Shown: positions 47,091 through 55,824, numbered from the stretch's first letter. The stretch: 64,000 nucleotides of DNA from Mangrovimicrobium sp033283265 (GCA_033283265.1 JAWMQN010000002.1:496001-560000), one strand, 5' to 3'. The notes: generated by a model from the sequence alone, not told the origin. Program-made: numbers and translations.

Positions 47091-47603
47091 TCAATTCAAA
47101 ATTTCTTCCACGGACTTGCCGCGCTTGGCAGCAACATCGTCCGGGGAGCACATGTCACGCAGGCCATTGAAAGTGGCGCGAACCACGTTCACTGGATTGG
47201 TGGAGCCGTAACATTTTGCAAGTACGTTGTGTACACCAGCGATCTCGAGCACCGCACGCATTGCACCACCGGCGATAACACCGGTACCTTCAGAAGCCGG
47301 CTGCATGTAGACCTTGGAGGCGCCATGGGCAGCCTTCACCGGGTACTGCAGGGTGCCGTCCTTCAGATCCACCTGGATCATGTTGCGGCGAGCGGCTTCC
47401 ATTGCTTTCTGGATGGCGACAGGCACTTCACGCGCCTTGCCGCGACCGAAACCAACCCGGCCGTTACCATCGCCGACTACGGTGAGGGCGGTGAAAGCGA
47501 AGATACGGCCGCCTTTGACCACTTTCGCAACACGGTTGACCTGGACCAGTTTCTCCTGGAGGTCGCCTTCCACTTGCTGCTTTTTCTGCTCGTTGAACGC
47601 CAT
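47091..47603 (-). CDS. rpsE: 30S ribosomal protein uS5
   Basis: The 170-residue protein contains LVQVNRVAKVVKGGRIFAFTALTVVGDGNGRVGFGRGKAREVPVAIQKAMEAAR, the S5 double-stranded-RNA-binding signature, and the VIAGGAMRAVLEIAGV region linked in E. coli to decoding fidelity. Confidence 0.98.
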   Translation of the reverse strand: MAFNEQKKQQVEGDLQEKLVQVNRVAKVVKGGRIFAFTALTVVGDGNGRVGFGRGKAREVPVAIQKAMEAARRNMIQVDLKDGTLQYPVKAAHGASKVYMQPASEGTGVIAGGAMRAVLEIAGVHNVLAKCYGSTNPVNVVRATFNGLRDMCSPDDVAAKRGKSVEEILN

Positions 47604-47612
47604 ATCTCTACC

Positions 47613-47963
47613 CTAGAATTCCAGTCCACTTTCACGGGCGGCGTCGGCCAGGGCCTTGACACGTCCATGGTACTTGTAACCCGCGCGGTCGAACGCTACA
47701 CGCTCTACGCCAGCGGCCTTGGCACGCTCAGCGACCAGCTTGCCAACAGCGGCTGCGGCATCGATATTGCCGGTAGCGCCCTGGCGCAGGTCTGCGTCCA
47801 GAGTTGAGGCACTGGCCAGGACACGGTCACCCTGGGGTGAAAATACCTGGGCATAGATGTGCCGGGGAGTACGGTGCACGCTCAGGCGGTTGACGCCGAG
47901 GCCGCGCATATGGGCCCGTGAGCGACGCGCCCGACGCAGCCTTGAATCATTTTTTGCACTCAT
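47613..47963 (-). CDS. rplR: 50S ribosomal protein uL18
   Basis: This 116-residue protein binds 5S rRNA. LRRARRSRAHMRGLGVNRLSVHRTPRHIYAQVF and the C-terminal FDRAGYKYHGRVKALADAARESGLEF are typical uL18 sequences. Confidence 0.98.
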   Translation of the reverse strand: MSAKNDSRLRRARRSRAHMRGLGVNRLSVHRTPRHIYAQVFSPQGDRVLASASTLDADLRQGATGNIDAAAAVGKLVAERAKAAGVERVAFDRAGYKYHGRVKALADAARESGLEF

Positions 47964-47973
47964 CTCAACTTAC

Positions 47974-48501
47974 CTACTTTTTCTTGGCTTCTTTGCGCCG
48001 CACGTGCTCGTCGGCGTAGCGAATACCCTTACCTTTGTAAGGCTCCGGCGGACGGTAGGAGCGGAGTTCTGCCGCCACCTGGCCAACTGCCTGCTTGTCG
48101 ATACCTTTAACCACGATCTCGGTTTGAGTCGGGGTTTCGGCGCTGATCCCTTCCGGCAGTTCGTACTCCACCGGGTGGGAAAGACCCACGGTCAGGTTAA
48201 CCTTGTTGCCGGTCGTGCTGGCACGGTAGCCAACGCCGTTCAGAATCAGTTTCCTTTCCCAGCCTTCGCTGACGCCCTTAACCATGTTCGCCAGCAGGGC
48301 GCGGGTGGTACCCGCCATCGCCTTGGCTTTGTCACTGTCGAAAGCGACCTGCAGAACATTGTCTTCCTGGCTTACGCTGACACCGTCGAGCAGGGAAAGC
48401 GCCAAAGTGCCCTTGCTGCCCTTAACGGTCAGGTCACTTCCGTCCTGCTTGACCTCAACGCCGCTCGGCAGTGTTACCGGATTGTTTGCGACTCTAGACA
48501 T
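47974..48501 (-). CDS. rplF: 50S ribosomal protein uL6
   Basis: The 175-residue protein consists of the two related uL6 domains. It starts MSRVANNPVTLPSGVEV and has NMVKGVSEGWERKLILNGVGYRA and the C-terminal PPEPYKGKGIRYADEHVRRKEAKKK. It sits near the factor-binding site of the large subunit. Confidence 0.98.
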   Translation of the reverse strand: MSRVANNPVTLPSGVEVKQDGSDLTVKGSKGTLALSLLDGVSVSQEDNVLQVAFDSDKAKAMAGTTRALLANMVKGVSEGWERKLILNGVGYRASTTGNKVNLTVGLSHPVEYELPEGISAETPTQTEIVVKGIDKQAVGQVAAELRSYRPPEPYKGKGIRYADEHVRRKEAKKK

Positions 48502-48527
48502 TTCGGTTGCTCTTCAATTCAATCAGT

Positions 48528-48923
48528 TTAGAAAACGGTGCAAAGCACTTCGCCGCCGACGCCAGCGGCACGCGCCGCGCGATCGGTCATAACACCCTGA
48601 GAGGTGGAGACGATAGCCACACCGAGGCCACCGCGAACCGAAGGAAGCTCGTCCTTGCCGGCGTAGGAACGCAGGCCGGGGCGGCTAACACGGTCAATTT
48701 CAGCGATAACCGGCTTGCCCTGGAAGTATTTCAGGTCAATCGCCAGACGCGGCTTGCCGGAATCGTTGTTGGCGTTGAAACCAGCGATATAGCCTTCGTC
48801 CTGCAAAACTTGTGCAACAGCTGCCTTCAGCTTGGAACCGGGCATCTCCACGGTTTTCTTGCCAGCCATCTGGGCGTTGCGGATACGGGTCAGCATATCT
48901 GACAGCGGATCTTGCATACTCAT
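48528..48923 (-). CDS. rpsH: 30S ribosomal protein uS8
   Basis: MSMQDPLSDMLTRIRNAQMAGK is the classic start, and the C-terminal VSTSQGVMTDRAARAAGVGGEVLCTVF is the uS8 signature. In E. coli S8 is the translational repressor of the spc operon. The length is 131 residues. Confidence 0.98.
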   Translation of the reverse strand: MSMQDPLSDMLTRIRNAQMAGKKTVEMPGSKLKAAVAQVLQDEGYIAGFNANNDSGKPRLAIDLKYFQGKPVIAEIDRVSRPGLRSYAGKDELPSVRGGLGVAIVSTSQGVMTDRAARAAGVGGEVLCTVF

Positions 48924-48938
48924 TTCAAATACTCTCCG

Positions 48939-49244
48939 TTACCAGCTGGCTTTAACCAGGCCGGGCACATCACCGCGCATGGCGGCTTCGCGCAGCTTGT
49001 TACGGCACAGGCCAAACTTGCGATACACAGCGTGAGGACGGCCGGTCACCTGGCAGCGACGCTGCTGGCGAATCGGGCTGGCGTCACGCGGCAGCTTTTG
49101 CAGTGCAATCTGCGCATCCCACTTTTCGTCGTCACCGGCGTTGACATCAGCCAGAATGGCCTTCAGCGCGGCGCGCTTTTCGGCGTATTTGGCGACGAGT
49201 TGTGCACGCTTTTTCTCGCGCGCAAGCATAGATTTCTTAGCCAT
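48939..49244 (-). CDS. rpsN: 30S ribosomal protein uS14
   Basis: This is the long 101-residue zinc-free form, starting MAKKSMLAREKKRAQLVAKY and ending with RCQVTGRPHAVYRKFGLCRNKLREAAMRGDVPGLVKASW. The CxxC zinc pairs of the short form are absent. Confidence 0.97.
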   Translation of the reverse strand: MAKKSMLAREKKRAQLVAKYAEKRAALKAILADVNAGDDEKWDAQIALQKLPRDASPIRQQRRCQVTGRPHAVYRKFGLCRNKLREAAMRGDVPGLVKASW

Positions 49245-49253
49245 TTGTGCCTC

Positions 49254-49793
49254 TTAACCTTTCAGTGGGAAGTTGAAAGCGCGCAGCAGTGCACGACCTT
49301 CATCGTCCGTACGAGCAGTGGTGGTAATGGTGATGTCCATGCCACGCAGGGAGTCGACTTTGTCGTACTCGATCTCCGGGAAAATGATCTGCTCGGTTAC
49401 ACCCATCGCAAAATTGCCGCGGCCATCAAAAGACTTCGGGCTGATACCGCGGAAGTCACGGATACGCGGGATCGCAATGCTGATCAGGCGCTCCAGGAAC
49501 TCGTACATGCGGTCAGAGCGCAGGGTCACTTTACAGCCGATGGGCCAGCCCTCGCGCACTTTAAAGCCAGCGATGGATTTACGCGCCTTGGTGATCACCG
49601 CCTTCTGACCAGCGATGGCTTCCATGTCCGCAATTGCGGCTTCGAGCACTTTCTTGTCACCAATGGCCTCACCCACACCCATGTTCAGGGTGATCTTGGT
49701 GATGCGCGGCACTTCCATCACGTTGCTCAGGCCCAGCTCTTCTTTCAACTGGGGAGCGATCTCGCTCTTGTACTTGTCTTTCAACGTTGCCAT
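49254..49793 (-). CDS. rplE: 50S ribosomal protein uL5
   Basis: The 179-residue 5S-binding protein has NVMEVPRITKITLNMGVGEA and RDFRGISPKSFDGRGNFAMGVTEQIIFPEIEYDKVD, hallmark uL5 stretches. It lies between rplX and rpsN in the spc operon. Confidence 0.98.
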   Translation of the reverse strand: MATLKDKYKSEIAPQLKEELGLSNVMEVPRITKITLNMGVGEAIGDKKVLEAAIADMEAIAGQKAVITKARKSIAGFKVREGWPIGCKVTLRSDRMYEFLERLISIAIPRIRDFRGISPKSFDGRGNFAMGVTEQIIFPEIEYDKVDSLRGMDITITTTARTDDEGRALLRAFNFPLKG

Positions 49794-49829
49794 GTCTTTT
49801 ACCTGTTAGCCCTTTGACCAGCTCGCGGC

Positions 49830-50141
49830 TCAGCTGATTGCTTCGCCACTGGACTTGTAAATACGGATCTTGCTGTCGCCGTCGACCTTGAAGCCCACGC
49901 GATCAGCTTTACCTGAGGCGGGGTTGAAGATCGCGACGTTTGACACCTGGATAGGGGCTTCCTTTTCCACGATGCCGCCAGCGACACCTGCCTGCGGGTT
50001 GGGGCGGGTGTGCTTCTTAACCATGTTAATACCGGAGACAATCACGCGGTTGTCATCCAGCACTTTGCGAACCTTGCCGCGTTTGCCCTTGTCCTTACCG
50101 GCAAGAACAATCACTTCGTCATCGCGCTTGATCTTCAACAT
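49830..50141 (-). CDS. rplX: 50S ribosomal protein uL24
   Basis: The KOW motif is seen in RDDEVIVLAGKDKGKRGKVRKVL, followed by GINMVKKHTRPNPQAGVAGGIVEKEAPIQ. At 103 residues it matches uL24, an early assembly protein of the large subunit. Confidence 0.98.
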   Translation of the reverse strand: MLKIKRDDEVIVLAGKDKGKRGKVRKVLDDNRVIVSGINMVKKHTRPNPQAGVAGGIVEKEAPIQVSNVAIFNPASGKADRVGFKVDGDSKIRIYKSSGEAIS

Positions 50142-50166
50142 TTCCTTTCCTCTCCTGCTGGCCGGC

Positions 50167-50535
50167 CTAGATGACTTCCGGGGCCAGAGAAATGATCTTC
50201 ATAAACTTTTCGCCGCGCAGCTCGCGAGTTACCGGCCCGAAGATACGGGTGCCGATGGGCGCTTGCTGGTTGTTCAGCAGAACTGCCGCGTTGTCGTCAA
50301 ACTTGATCAGGGAGCCATCGGCGCGACGCACACCTTTACGGGTACGCACGACCACTGCAGTCATCACCTGGCCTTTTTTCACTTTGCCGCGGGGAATCGC
50401 TTCCTTCACGGTTACCTTGATCAGGTCACCAACACGCGCGTAGCGACGCTTGGAGCCACCCAACACCTTGATGCACATCACACGGCGAGCGCCGCTGTTG
50501 TCTGCGACTTCCAAATACGACTGTGTCTGAATCAT
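50167..50535 (-). CDS. rplN: 50S ribosomal protein uL14
   Basis: MIQTQSYLEVADNSGARRVMCIKVLGGSKRRYARVGD is the uL14 start, and FDDNAAVLLNNQQAPIGTRIFGPVTRELR follows; 122 residues is the norm. In E. coli this is the first gene of the spc operon. The 43-base gap upstream shows no clear promoter here. Confidence 0.98.
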   Translation of the reverse strand: MIQTQSYLEVADNSGARRVMCIKVLGGSKRRYARVGDLIKVTVKEAIPRGKVKKGQVMTAVVVRTRKGVRRADGSLIKFDDNAAVLLNNQQAPIGTRIFGPVTRELRGEKFMKIISLAPEVI

Positions 50536-50578
50536 CTTCTACTCCAAACTGCGGCTCACGCCGCACACTATCCTGCGC

Positions 50579-50854
50579 TTAACCGACCTGAGCGGCGCTT
50601 TCTACCACTTCCTGGAGCTTCCAGGTCTTGGTCTTGGAAAGCGGACGTGACTCAATCACTTTCACAGTGTCGCCAATACCGCACTCATTGTTCTCATCGT
50701 GAGCATGGATCTTGGAAGAGCGGGTGATGTACTTGCCGTACACCGGGTGCTTGACCCGACGCTCGATCAGTACAGTGATCGTCTTGTCCATCTTGTTGCT
50801 GACGACGCGGCCTGTAGCCGTGCGGATACGTTTCTCTGTACCTGACATGCTCAT
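50579..50854 (-). CDS. rpsQ: 30S ribosomal protein uS17
   Basis: The OB-fold protein shows RTATGRVVSNKMDKTITVLIERRVKHPVYGKYI and GDTVKVIESRPLSKTKTW, diagnostic for uS17. ATG 50854 overlaps the rpmC stop by four bases (ATGA) and gives 91 residues; ATG 50848 is possible too. Last gene of the classical S10 operon. Confidence 0.97.
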   Translation of the reverse strand: MSMSGTEKRIRTATGRVVSNKMDKTITVLIERRVKHPVYGKYITRSSKIHAHDENNECGIGDTVKVIESRPLSKTKTWKLQEVVESAAQVG

Positions 50855-51042
50855 TCACCTGCCTTCTGAGTAAGAACAGTCTTGACGCGTGCGATATCAC
50901 GCTGGTTCTCGCGAAGCAGGTGAGACTGCCCCAGCTGACCAGTAGACTTCTGCATGCGCAGCTTGAACTGCTCCTCACGCAGGGTGAGCAGCTGCTTGTT
51001 CAGGTCCTCAACGGACTTTTCACGCAATTCGCTAGCTTTCAT
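50851..51042 (-). CDS. rpmC: 50S ribosomal protein uL29
   Basis: MKASELREKSVEDLNKQLLTLREEQFKLRMQ starts this 63-residue helical protein of the tunnel exit. ATG 51042 shares one base with the rplP stop (TGATG); a GTG three bases earlier is an alternative. Confidence 0.96.
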   Translation of the reverse strand: MKASELREKSVEDLNKQLLTLREEQFKLRMQKSTGQLGQSHLLRENQRDIARVKTVLTQKAGE

Positions 51043-51455
51043 CACATCACCGACCGTTTAACAAATGTTGTGGCAACGGGGATCTTGGCCGCAGCCAGGG
51101 TGAACGCTTCACGCGCCAGTTCCTCAGAAACACCCTGCACTTCGTAAAGCACTTTGCCGGGCTGAATCTGGGCCACCCAGTATTCAACGTTACCCTTACC
51201 TTTACCCTGACGCACTTCCAGGGGCTTGCCGGTGATCGGCTTGTCCGGGAAGACACGAATCCAGATTTTACCGCCACGCTTGATGTGACGGGTCATCGCA
51301 CGACGGGCTGCTTCGATCTGACGGGCAGTGATACGGCCGCGGCCAGTGGCCTTCAAACCGAACTCACCGAAGCTCACCTTGCTGCCGCGATGGGCCAGAC
51401 CGCGGTTGCGGCCCTTCATCGTCTTGCGGAATTTTGTACGCTTTGGTTGAAGCAT
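51042..51455 (-). CDS. rplP: 50S ribosomal protein uL16
   Basis: MLQPKRTKFRKTMKGRNRGLAHRGSKVSFGEFGLKA and the following ITARQIEAARRAMTRHIKRGGKIWIRVFPDKPIT are standard uL16 sequence; 137 residues. It contacts the A-site tRNA. The substrate Arg of the hydroxylase RoxA lies in the conserved downstream region. Confidence 0.98.
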   Translation of the reverse strand: MLQPKRTKFRKTMKGRNRGLAHRGSKVSFGEFGLKATGRGRITARQIEAARRAMTRHIKRGGKIWIRVFPDKPITGKPLEVRQGKGKGNVEYWVAQIQPGKVLYEVQGVSEELAREAFTLAAAKIPVATTFVKRSVM

Positions 51456-51466
51456 CTGCGTAACCC

Positions 51467-52138
51467 TTAATTAGTAGCTGTTTTCCGGGTGCTCTCGGAG
51501 GCGCTGTCGCCGCCAATCACCTCACCCTTGAAGATCCAAACCTTCACACCGATGATGCCGTAGGTGGTAGACGCTTCGTACGTGGCGTAGTCAATGTCTG
51601 CGCGCAGGGTGTGCAGGGGCACACGGCCTTCGCGGTACCACTCGGTACGGGCAATCTCTGCACCACCAAGGCGGCCGCTCACCTGAATCTTGATGCCTTC
51701 GGCGCCCTGGCGCATGGCGTTCTGTACCACGCGCTTCATTGCGCGGCGGAACATGACACGACGCTCCAGCTGCTGGGCAACGTTCTGGGCAACCAGCTTC
51801 GCATCCAGGTCGGGCTTGCGGATCTCTTCGATGTTGATGTGCACAGGCACACCCATCTTCTCAGCCAGCACCTTGCGCAGGGCATCTACGTCCTCACCCT
51901 TGCGACCGATAACGATACCGGGGCGCGCGGTGTGGATGGTGATACGTGCAGTCTGCGCCGGGCGCTCGATCACGACTCGGCTCACAGACGCATTTTCCAG
52001 CGCTTTTTCGATGTACCGGCGAACTTCCAGGTCAGTAATCAGCTGCTTGGAGTAGTTCTTGCTGTCGGCGTACCAGATCGAATTGTGATCCTTGACGATA
52101 CCCAGACGGATTCCGACGGGATGTACTTTCTGACCCAT
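51467..52138 (-). CDS. rpsC: 30S ribosomal protein uS3
   Basis: MGQKVHPVGIRLGIVKDHNSIWYA begins the 223-residue protein. The KH domain is seen in IVIGRKGEDVDALRKVL and the C-terminal domain in QVSGRLGGAEIARTEWYREGRVPLHTLRADIDYATYEA. It lines the mRNA entry channel. Confidence 0.98.
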   Translation of the reverse strand: MGQKVHPVGIRLGIVKDHNSIWYADSKNYSKQLITDLEVRRYIEKALENASVSRVVIERPAQTARITIHTARPGIVIGRKGEDVDALRKVLAEKMGVPVHINIEEIRKPDLDAKLVAQNVAQQLERRVMFRRAMKRVVQNAMRQGAEGIKIQVSGRLGGAEIARTEWYREGRVPLHTLRADIDYATYEASTTYGIIGVKVWIFKGEVIGGDSASESTRKTATN

Positions 52139-52154
52139 GGTCGTCTCCTGTTCC

Positions 52155-52493
52155 TTAGCCTTCGCCGTCTGCGACTTTCACGGTAATGTGACAGCTACGC
52201 TTGAAAATACGGTCTGCGCGACCCTTGGCACGGGGACGCAGGCGCTTCATAGTCATACCTTCATCAACAAAGACGGTAGAGACTTTCAGTTCGTCCACAT
52301 CGGCGCCTTCATTGTTTTCGGCATTGGCGATCGCAGAATCGAGTACCTTCTTGACGATCTGTGCCGCTTTCTTGTTGCTGAATTCCAGCAGGTCCAGCGC
52401 TTTTTCCACAGGCAAGCCGCGGACCTGGTCAGCGACCAGACGGGCTTTCTGCGCAGAAATACGCGCGCCTTTCAGTCTTGCTGCTACTTCCAT
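52155..52493 (-). CDS. rplV: 50S ribosomal protein uL22
   Basis: The 112-residue protein has LKGARISAQKARLVADQVRGLPVEKALDLLEFSNKKAA and the tunnel-reaching loop near MTMKRLRPRAKGRADRI, where macrolide-resistance changes fall in other species. No unusual change is evident. Confidence 0.98.
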   Translation of the reverse strand: MEVAARLKGARISAQKARLVADQVRGLPVEKALDLLEFSNKKAAQIVKKVLDSAIANAENNEGADVDELKVSTVFVDEGMTMKRLRPRAKGRADRIFKRSCHITVKVADGEG

Positions 52494-52513
52494 TTCCTCA
52501 ACCTCTCAGGCGC

Positions 52514-52789
52514 TTAGCGCTTCGCCTTCTTGTCTACAATGTGGCCCTTGAAGGTGCGCGTTACCGCAAACTCACCCAATTTGTGGCCAACCATGTCCTC
52601 GTTGATCAGGACGGGTACGTGCTGACGACCGTTATGTACGGCAATGGTCAGGCCCACCATATCGGGGGAGACCATCGAACGACGCGACCAGGTTTTAATC
52701 GGACGGCGATCGTTGGCTTCGACAGCGGCTTCTACCTTCTTCATCAGGTGCAGGTCGATAAACGGACCTTTCTTCAGTGAACGCGGCAC
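52514..52789 (-). CDS. rpsS: 30S ribosomal protein uS19
   Basis: MPRSLKKGPFIDLHLMKKVEAA and KTWSRRSMVSPDMVGLTIAVHNGRQHVPV are diagnostic; 91 residues. It forms a head complex with S13. Confidence 0.98.
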   Translation of the reverse strand: MPRSLKKGPFIDLHLMKKVEAAVEANDRRPIKTWSRRSMVSPDMVGLTIAVHNGRQHVPVLINEDMVGHKLGEFAVTRTFKGHIVDKKAKR

Positions 52790-52826
52790 AATCTCTTTCC
52801 TCTACTCTCGATACTTACGATCGCAA

Positions 52827-53654
52827 TTACTTTTTACCGCGACGGCGCACGATAAGCTTGTCAGTGCGCTTGTTCTTGCGGGTCTTGTAACCTTTGGTCG
52901 GGGTACCCCAGGGGCTGACCGGATGACGGCCACCGGAGGTACGACCTTCACCACCACCGTGCGGGTGATCCACCGGGTTCATGGCCACACCACGAACCGT
53001 CGGGCGAACACCGCGCCAGCGCGCAGCACCAGCCTTGCCGAGCTTGCGCAGGCTGTGCTCGCTATTAGAGACTTCGCCCATGGTGGCGCGGCAGTCTACC
53101 AGCACTTTGCGCATTTCGCCGGAGCGCAGACGGATGGTCGCGTACTGACCTTCGCGGGCCACCAGCTGGACAGAAGCACCAGCGGAACGGGCCAACTGGG
53201 CACCTTTACCAGGCTTCAGCTCAACACCGTGAACCACGCTACCCACCGGGATGTTGCGCAGTGGCAGGCAGTTGCCGACCTTGATCGGCGCAGCCGCGCC
53301 AGACTGGAGTTGATCACCAGCCTGCACACCTTTCGGCGCGATGATGTAGCGGCGCTCGCCATCGGCGTACAGCAGCAGCGCGATGTGGGCGGAGCGGTTC
53401 GGATCGTATTCCAGGCGCTCTACCTTGGCCGGAATGCTGTCCTTGTTACGCTTGAAGTCGATTACCCGGTAGTGCTGCTTGTGACCACCACCAATGTGAC
53501 GGGTAGTGATCCGGCCGTTGTTGTTGCGGCCACCGTTGCGGCTCTGCTTTTCCAGCAGCGGCGCATAGGGAGCACCCTTGTGCAGGGTCGCGTCAACAAC
53601 GCGTACTACGTGGCGACGACCGGGCGAAGTTGGTTTGCTCTTCAGAACTGCCAT
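52827..53654 (-). CDS. rplB: 50S ribosomal protein uL2
   Basis: The 275-residue protein starts MAVLKSKPTSPGRRHVVRVV and carries VARAGT-equivalent LARSAGASVQLVAREGQYATIRLRSGEMRKVL. The catalytic-centre-proximal VRGVAMNPVDHPHGGGEGRTSGGRHPVSPWG is fully conserved. Confidence 0.98.
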   Translation of the reverse strand: MAVLKSKPTSPGRRHVVRVVDATLHKGAPYAPLLEKQSRNGGRNNNGRITTRHIGGGHKQHYRVIDFKRNKDSIPAKVERLEYDPNRSAHIALLLYADGERRYIIAPKGVQAGDQLQSGAAAPIKVGNCLPLRNIPVGSVVHGVELKPGKGAQLARSAGASVQLVAREGQYATIRLRSGEMRKVLVDCRATMGEVSNSEHSLRKLGKAGAARWRGVRPTVRGVAMNPVDHPHGGGEGRTSGGRHPVSPWGTPTKGYKTRKNKRTDKLIVRRRGKK

Positions 53655-53668
53655 TTTAATCCGACTCC

Positions 53669-53965
53669 TTACTCAACTGCCGCAAAGTCGATGTCCTGAC
53701 CTTGCTCCAGTCGTACATATGCCTTTTTCCATGTCGGTTTGGTGCTGAGGCCGAAACGGTTACGCTTCGTCTTGCCCTTGACCTTGATGGTCCGGACGCT
53801 ATCCACTTTCACCTTGAACAGCTGCTCAACCGACTTTTTGATCTCCAGCTTGGTCGCATCAACCGCAACCTTGAAGACGAACTGGTTGTTGGCATCGGCA
53901 GCGATAGCCGCCTTTTCAGATACGTGCGGACCTACCAGCACCTGGAATACGCGCTCGGGGTTCAT
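53669..53965 (-). CDS. rplW: 50S ribosomal protein uL23
   Basis: MNPERVFQVLVGPHVSEKAAIAADANNQFVFKVAVDATKLEIKKSVE identifies uL23, the tunnel-exit docking site for trigger factor and SRP; 98 residues. Its ATG overlaps the rplD stop by four bases. Confidence 0.98.
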   Translation of the reverse strand: MNPERVFQVLVGPHVSEKAAIAADANNQFVFKVAVDATKLEIKKSVEQLFKVKVDSVRTIKVKGKTKRNRFGLSTKPTWKKAYVRLEQGQDIDFAAVE

Positions 53966-54579
53966 GCCAGCATCTCCTCAATCTTCTTCACAGCGTCAAC
54001 CGTGACCATTACCTTCTCGTGAGAGATCAGGCTGACCGGGTCCACGCCGTCGACGTCACGCACATCAATCTTGTGCAGATTGCGTGCCGCCAGGTACAGG
54101 TTCTCACCTACATCCGCAGAGACGATCAGCGCGTTGTCGACACCGTATTCACCCAGCTGCTTCAGCAGAAGCTTGGTCTTGGGCTGCTCAATGTCCAGGC
54201 TCTCGACCACGATCAGGCGATCCTGGCGGGCCAGCTCGGACATGATGGTGCGCAGCGCGGCGCGATACATCTTGCGGTTTACTTTCTGCGAGTGATCCTG
54301 GGGCTTGGCCGCGAAGGTCACGCCACCGGTGCGCCAGATCGGCGAACGGATGGTACCTGCGCGAGCACGACCGGTGCCCTTCTGACGCCAGGGCTTCTTG
54401 CCACCACCGGAGACCTCGGAGCGGGTCTTCTGGGCACGCGTGCCCTGACGGGCGCCGGCCAGATAGGCAGTCACAACCTGGTGAACCAGATCCTCGTTGT
54501 ACTCTTTAGCGAAGGCGACATCGGAGACGGATACCTTACCCGCATCGACATTGCCCGGCTTAACAACATTCAATTCCAC
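53962..54579 (-). CDS. rplD: 50S ribosomal protein uL4
   Basis: The 205-residue protein has YLAGARQGTRAQKTRSEVSGGGKKPWRQKGTGRARAGTIRSPIWRTGGVTF, the tunnel loop of uL4. In E. coli L4 also represses its own S10 operon through the leader; the leader here appears too short for that structure. Confidence 0.98.
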   Translation of the reverse strand: MELNVVKPGNVDAGKVSVSDVAFAKEYNEDLVHQVVTAYLAGARQGTRAQKTRSEVSGGGKKPWRQKGTGRARAGTIRSPIWRTGGVTFAAKPQDHSQKVNRKMYRAALRTIMSELARQDRLIVVESLDIEQPKTKLLLKQLGEYGVDNALIVSADVGENLYLAARNLHKIDVRDVDGVDPVSLISHEKVMVTVDAVKKIEEMLA

Positions 54580-54597
54580 GTTAGAGACCCCCTAACC

Positions 54598-55233
54598 TTA
54601 TGCCTTGACGCTCGGGCGGACGATAACCTGACCACCAGGCGCACCGGGAACGGCACCCTTGATGAGGAGCAGGTTGCGCTCAGCATCGACACGTACGACT
54701 TCCAGGCCCTGGGTAGTTACCTGTTCGGCACCCATGTGACCGGCCATTTTCTTGCCCTTGAAGACCCGACCAGGGGTCTGGCACTGACCGATGGAACCCG
54801 GAGCACGATGGGACAGGGAGTTACCGTGAGTCGCGTCCTGGGTACGGAAGTTCCAGCGCTTGACAGCACCCTGGAAACCCTTGCCCTTGGACTTGCCCGC
54901 CACATCAACTTTCTGGCCAGCCTCGAAACGCTCTACAGTCAGCTCAGCGCCAACCTCAAACGCCTCATCGGCATCCTCCAGACGGAATTCCCACAGACCG
55001 CTGCCAGCCTCGACACCCGCCTTCGCGAAGTGCCCGGCTTCAGATTTACTCACTTTTGAGGCCTTGCGGTTGCCCGCCGTGACCTGAATCGCCCGATATC
55101 CGTCGGATTCGAGCTCTTTGATTTGAGTAACGCGGTTTGGAGAAACCTCCACTACGGTTACTGGAATGGATACGCCGTCTTCGGTAAACACACGGGTCAT
55201 ACCGGACTTACGGCCGACTAAGCCAATAGCCAT
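54598..55233 (-). CDS. rplC: 50S ribosomal protein uL3
   Basis: ATG 55233 gives MAIGLVGRKSGMTRVFTEDG, the usual start, and 211 residues; the frame runs upstream to 55293 without similarity. RWNFRTQDATHGNSLSHRAPGSIGQCQTPGRVFKGKKMAGHMG is the conserved loop reaching the peptidyl transferase centre, including the Gln methylated by PrmB in E. coli. Confidence 0.98.
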   Translation of the reverse strand: MAIGLVGRKSGMTRVFTEDGVSIPVTVVEVSPNRVTQIKELESDGYRAIQVTAGNRKASKVSKSEAGHFAKAGVEAGSGLWEFRLEDADEAFEVGAELTVERFEAGQKVDVAGKSKGKGFQGAVKRWNFRTQDATHGNSLSHRAPGSIGQCQTPGRVFKGKKMAGHMGAEQVTTQGLEVVRVDAERNLLLIKGAVPGAPGGQVIVRPSVKA

Positions 55234-55363
55234 TTTTGCTAACCTCTCAGTGTACGGGGCTGATAACCCTCTATGGCCTTCCCCACCCGGCACCTGCCGC
55301 CGCGGGGTTGTTACACACCCGGAAGCTGGCTGGCGACCGGGCAGGTCTTGCTACGAAATCTCG

Positions 55364-55675
55364 TTAACCAAGACTAATCTGTACTTCTACACCTGCTGCC
55401 AGGTCGAGCTTCATCAGGGCATCTACTGTCTTTTCAGTAGGCTCCACGATGTCCAACAGACGCTTGTGGGTACGGATTTCGTACTGGTCACGTGCATCCT
55501 TGTTTACGTGCGGAGAAATCAGCACGGTGTATTTTTCCTTCCGGGTGGGAAGGGGGATCGGCCCCTTGACCTGGGCACCTGTACGGCGCGCAGTTTCCAC
55601 AATCTCCTGAGTCGAAGAATCGATCAGTCGATGGTCAAAAGCCTTGAGGCGGATACGAATACGCTGGTTCTGCAC
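55364..55675 (-). CDS. rpsJ: 30S ribosomal protein uS10
   Basis: The start is GTG 55675, read as Met-Gln-Asn-Gln-Arg-Ile, with TTAGG five bases upstream. It gives 103 residues identical in extent to E. coli S10 (NusE). RLKAFDHRLIDSSTQEIVETARRTGAQVKGPIPLPTRKEKYTVLISPHVNKDARDQYEIRTHKR is unmistakable. The open frame extends to 55813 through the promoter and is not coding there. First gene of the S10 operon. Confidence 0.97.
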   Translation of the reverse strand: MQNQRIRIRLKAFDHRLIDSSTQEIVETARRTGAQVKGPIPLPTRKEKYTVLISPHVNKDARDQYEIRTHKRLLDIVEPTEKTVDALMKLDLAAGVEVQISLG

Positions 55676-55742
55676 CTGACCTAACTCCAATGAATAAAAA
55701 ACCAGAGGCCCGCTAGGGAACCCCCCGAAAAAAGGAACGCGA

Positions 55743-55771
55743 ATTCTAATGACCACCCTGCTAGGAGTCAA
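55743..55771 (-). promoter_or_regulatory. S10 operon promoter
   Basis: On the minus strand TTGACT (55771-55766) and TAGAAT (55748-55743) are separated by exactly 17 bases. Initiation near 55736 gives a leader of about 60 bases before the rpsJ GTG, much shorter than the leader of about 170 bases in E. coli. Confidence 0.8.
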
Positions 55772-55802
55772 GGCGGTTAGCGTAATATTTTTCCGGTATC
55801 CA

Positions 55803-55824
55803 GTCGCCCGCACTGCGGGGCGAC
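55803..55824 (-). terminator. Hairpin between the TraR/DksA-like gene and the S10 promoter
   Basis: On the minus strand GTCGCCCCGC and GCGGGCGAC pair around AGT with one bulged C. A weak A/T-rich tail follows, so it may partly insulate rpsJ from upstream transcription. Confidence 0.35.
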
